From positions 41,469 to 105,468 of the forward strand of contig CAJTTI010000012.1 of the NCBI GenBank assembly GCA_910579225.1: a stretch of DNA of 64,000 bases, written 5' to 3'. The notes beneath the pieces are model-generated. The model searched no databases and was not told where the DNA came from. It saw nothing but the letters and a program-made list of their open reading frames with translations. A program made the translations under genes and the position numbers. Below are positions 61,819 through 64,000 of this stretch, piece after piece. Positions within the stretch are counted from its first letter, which is position 1; each line of letters begins with the position of its first letter. Source of the DNA: an uncultured Lachnospiraceae bacterium (GTDB lineage Bacteria; Bacillota; Clostridia; Lachnospirales; Lachnospiraceae).

Positions 61819-62919
61819 ATGGTAAACTATGGTTTGGTAGGAGCAGGGTATTTTGGTGCGGATCTGGCAAGGGTCATGAATCAGCAGGAAGATGCCAAAG
61901 TTACAGTGGTATATGATCCGGACAACGGGGAAAAGATTGCACAAGAGTTAGGCTGTGATGCGGCAGGCAGTTTGGACGAGCTGGTGGAGAGGGAGGATAT
62001 TTCCTGCGTTATCGTTGCGACGCCCAACTATCTGCATAAGGAGCCGGTGATCAAGGCTGCACAGCATGGGAAAAATGTATTTTGTGAAAAGCCCATTGCT
62101 CTTTGCTATGAAGACTGTGACGCTATGGTAAAGGCATGCGAGGAGAACCATGTGGTGTTTATGGCAGGGCATATTATGAACTTCTTCAATGGCGTGCATC
62201 ATGCCAAGGAACTGATTAATGAAGGGGTAATTGGAAAAGTTTTGTACTGTCATTCTGCAAGAAATGGATGGGAAGATGTACAGACCTCTGTTTCCTGGAA
62301 AAAGATACGTGAAAAATCTGGTGGACATCTGTATCATCATATCCATGAACTGGACTGTGTGCAGTTCATCATGGGTGGCATGCCGGAAACCGTATATATG
62401 AATGCAGATAATGTGGCACACAGAGGCGAGGAATTTGGTGATGAGGATGATATGATCTTTATCAATATGAAGTTTTCTGATAATCGCTATGCAGTTTTGG
62501 AATGGGGTTCTGCATTCCATTGGCCAGAGCATTATCTCCTGATTCAGGGAACCAAAGGTGCAATCAAACTGGATATGTTTGATGCAGGTGTGACTGTGAA
62601 AGCAGATGGAAAAGTGACTCACTCACTGTTGCATGAGAATGAGGAGGAAGATGCTAACCGGACAGCAATATACCATGGGACGGAGATGGATGGCGCGATT
62701 CAGTATGGTAATCCGGATAAAATTCCTCCGTTGTGGCTCCATGGACTGATTGTGAAAGAGATGAAATATCTGAATGATATTATGCATGGAATGAAGCCTA
62801 CGAAAGAATTTGAAAAACTTTTGAATGGAGTGGCGGCAAGAGAGGCTATTGCTACGGCAGACGCCTGCACAAGATCCTGCAGAGAAGGACGTGTGGTAAA
62901 GATGGAGGAAATCTTATGA
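61819..62919 (+). CDS. nanOx: NanOx-type Gfo/Idh/MocA oxidoreductase (2,7-anhydro-Neu5Ac to Neu5Ac)
   Basis: 366 aa. Rossmann motif GLVGAGYFGADLA, family signature CEKPIA and a catalytic-domain stretch GGHLYHHIHELDCVQFIMGG. Close in arrangement to E. coli YjhC and Ruminococcus gnavus NanOx, which interconvert 2,7-anhydro-Neu5Ac and Neu5Ac through a 4-keto intermediate with NAD recycled. Function here rests on position between the importer and nanA. AGGAGG precedes the ATG. Its stop overlaps nanA by 4 nt. Confidence 0.85.
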   Translation: MVNYGLVGAGYFGADLARVMNQQEDAKVTVVYDPDNGEKIAQELGCDAAGSLDELVEREDISCVIVATPNYLHKEPVIKAAQHGKNVFCEKPIALCYEDCDAMVKACEENHVVFMAGHIMNFFNGVHHAKELINEGVIGKVLYCHSARNGWEDVQTSVSWKKIREKSGGHLYHHIHELDCVQFIMGGMPETVYMNADNVAHRGEEFGDEDDMIFINMKFSDNRYAVLEWGSAFHWPEHYLLIQGTKGAIKLDMFDAGVTVKADGKVTHSLLHENEEEDANRTAIYHGTEMDGAIQYGNPDKIPPLWLHGLIVKEMKYLNDIMHGMKPTKEFEKLLNGVAAREAIATADACTRSCREGRVVKMEEIL

Positions 62920-63827
62920 GTCGTACAGAAAAATACAGAGGAATCTTCCCGGCTTTTTACGCTTGCTATGACGAGAACTGTGAAGTAAGCGGAGAACGGA
63001 CAAAGCAGTTTACACAATACCTGATGGATAAGGGAGTTCAGGGGCTGTATGTGGGCGGCTCTTCGGGAGAATGTATCTATCAGAGTGTGGAGGAGCGGAA
63101 ACTGCTTCTGGAAAGTGTGATGGAAGTTGCGAAAGGAAAGCTGGCAGTCATTGCCCATGTGGCGTGCAACAATACAAGAGACAGCGTGGAACTGGCAGCC
63201 CATGCGCAAAGTCTGGGAGTAGATGCCATTGCTTCTATCCCGCCCATTTATTTTCATCTTCCGGAGTATGCCATTGCAGAATACTGGAATACCATTAGCG
63301 CAGGAGCGCCGGATACGGATTTTATCATCTATAACATTCCTCAGCTTGCAGGGGTGAGTCTGACGGTTCCGCTTCTGAAGAAGATGCGGGAGAATCCAAG
63401 AGTGATTGGCGTTAAAAATTCTTCCATGCCGGTTCAGGATATTCAGCTCTTCCAGGCGGCAGGCGGTGAAGACTGGGTAGTGTTCAATGGTCCGGACGAA
63501 CAGTTGATCAGCGGCAGAGTCATGGGGGCGCCGGCAGGTATTGGTGGCACTTATGGAGTTATGCCGGAATTGTATCTGGCTATGGACAAAGCTTTACGGG
63601 AGGGGCGCATGGAAGACGCAAGGACGCTGCAGTATCAGGCGAACGAAATTATTGCCGTACTCTGTTCCTGCCGGGCAAATATGTATGCAGTTATTAAAGA
63701 AATACTTCGGATGAATGGCATGGATATTGGCGGAGTGCGTGCTCCACTTGTCAATGTAACAGAAGAGGATCTGCCGAAAATCCAGAAATGCAGAGAGATG
63801 ATTCAGACAGCAATTGCAGGACTTTAA
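62916..63827 (+). CDS. nanA: N-acetylneuraminate lyase
   Basis: 303 aa TIM barrel of the DHDPS/NAL family that splits Neu5Ac into ManNAc and pyruvate. GGSSGECIYQS carries the pyruvate-carboxylate motif, the conserved Tyr is in IIYNIPQLAG, and the Schiff-base Lys is in VIGVKNSSMP. Coupled to nanOx by an ATGA overlap. The pathway continues through nanK and nanE encoded at 55011-56683. Confidence 0.93.
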   Translation: MSRTEKYRGIFPAFYACYDENCEVSGERTKQFTQYLMDKGVQGLYVGGSSGECIYQSVEERKLLLESVMEVAKGKLAVIAHVACNNTRDSVELAAHAQSLGVDAIASIPPIYFHLPEYAIAEYWNTISAGAPDTDFIIYNIPQLAGVSLTVPLLKKMRENPRVIGVKNSSMPVQDIQLFQAAGGEDWVVFNGPDEQLISGRVMGAPAGIGGTYGVMPELYLAMDKALREGRMEDARTLQYQANEIIAVLCSCRANMYAVIKEILRMNGMDIGGVRAPLVNVTEEDLPKIQKCREMIQTAIAGL

Positions 63828-63858
63828 AAATTTCAGATTTATTTACAGACAATAAAAC

Positions 63859-63890
63859 AGGGCGGCTTTCCTTTTCCGGAGAGCCGCCCT
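63859..63890. terminator. Hairpin after nanA
   Basis: AGGGCGGCT (63859-63867) pairs with AGCCGCCCT (63882-63890), with inner pairs extending the stem. No T run follows on the plus strand, so termination strength is uncertain. Confidence 0.6.
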
Positions 63891-63923
63891 TGAAATTTGA
63901 ACTGTGAAACACAATAAAAAGGG

Positions 63924-64000
63924 TTGTATTTTGTTCAGAATGGTGTATAATATAATTAAACAATTAAATATATATTTAATTATAAAGGAAAATAAGGAGA
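63924..64000 (+). promoter_or_regulatory. Promoter, AT palindrome and ribosome binding site of a gene beyond the window
   Basis: TTGTAT, 16-bp spacer and TATAAT (about 63924-63951), then a perfect 20-bp palindrome AATTAAATATATATTTAATT (63962-63981) and AAGGAAAATAAGGAGA at the right edge. A coding region on the plus strand should begin within a few bases after 64000. In related nan loci a sialidase gene is found nearby. Confidence 0.65.

Overview
The window reads as chromosome of a low-to-mid GC gut Firmicute of the Lachnospiraceae type (Blautia / Mediterraneibacter gnavus-like). This is inferred from gene content and is not a species call: a lysyl-tRNA synthetase fused to a tRNA-binding domain, a FabK/FabT-style fatty acid operon, a CBS-DRTGG pyrophosphatase, a Feo system with a FeoB-associated Cys-rich peptide, and a sialic acid cluster containing a NanOx-type oxidoreductase.

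Layout. 1-1.3 kb: 3' part of lysS. 1.4-11.6 kb: a divergent sugar cluster. A ribose-type ABC transporter, one TIM-barrel isomerase/epimerase and one Gfo/Idh/MocA oxidoreductase run leftward; a second isomerase and a second, paralogous oxidoreductase run rightward; a LacI-type regulator carrying a captured copy of the transporter's binding-protein domain follows. ATTTGCGCAAAT-type palindromes sit at all three promoters. 12-15.4 kb: araR-araA-araD without araB. 15.5-23 kb: housekeeping genes (aspartokinase, lipase-like hydrolase, DUF1002 protein, PP-loop ATPase, small alarmone synthetase, CBS-pyrophosphatase). 23.4-27.8 kb: iron uptake (feoA, feoA, feoB, Cys-rich peptide, LysR regulator, DUF2325 protein) with a Fur-like box and a recurring GTTAG-N6-YTAA box. 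28-30.1 kb: flavin reductase and a LysM-G5-M23 endopeptidase. 30.3-36.5 kb: fabH-acpP-fabK-fabD-fabG-fabF-fabZ with FabT-like boxes but no acc genes. 36.6-43.9 kb: a coiled-coil protein, two ECF sigma/anti-sigma pairs, a leucine-rich-repeat/thioesterase fusion and fruR. 44-46.9 kb: fruK-fruA. 47.2-54.4 kb: a decaying accessory patch with a CIRCE-controlled hsp20, a transposase/integrase chimera, a beta-glucoside PTS operon with broken regulator and transporter but an intact glucosidase, and an acetyltransferase stump. 54.5-64 kb: an ArsR regulator, then a complete sialic acid locus (yhcH-nanE-nanK divergent from araC-type regulator, ABC importer, nanOx, nanA), ending in a promoter and ribosome binding site for a gene just outside the window.

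How the parts work together. The 1.4-11.6 kb cluster looks like import of a glycoside followed by oxidation to a keto-sugar and isomerase/lyase-type processing, induced through a regulator that may sense the same ligand as the transporter. The nan locus has the arrangement expected for uptake of 2,7-anhydro-Neu5Ac, its conversion to Neu5Ac by NanOx, and NanA/NanK/NanE degradation. The fab operon and the feo locus each carry repeated operator-like sites that tie their internal promoters to one regulator. No rRNA, tRNA or CRISPR array was seen. All assignments are by reading the sequence; no database search was run.
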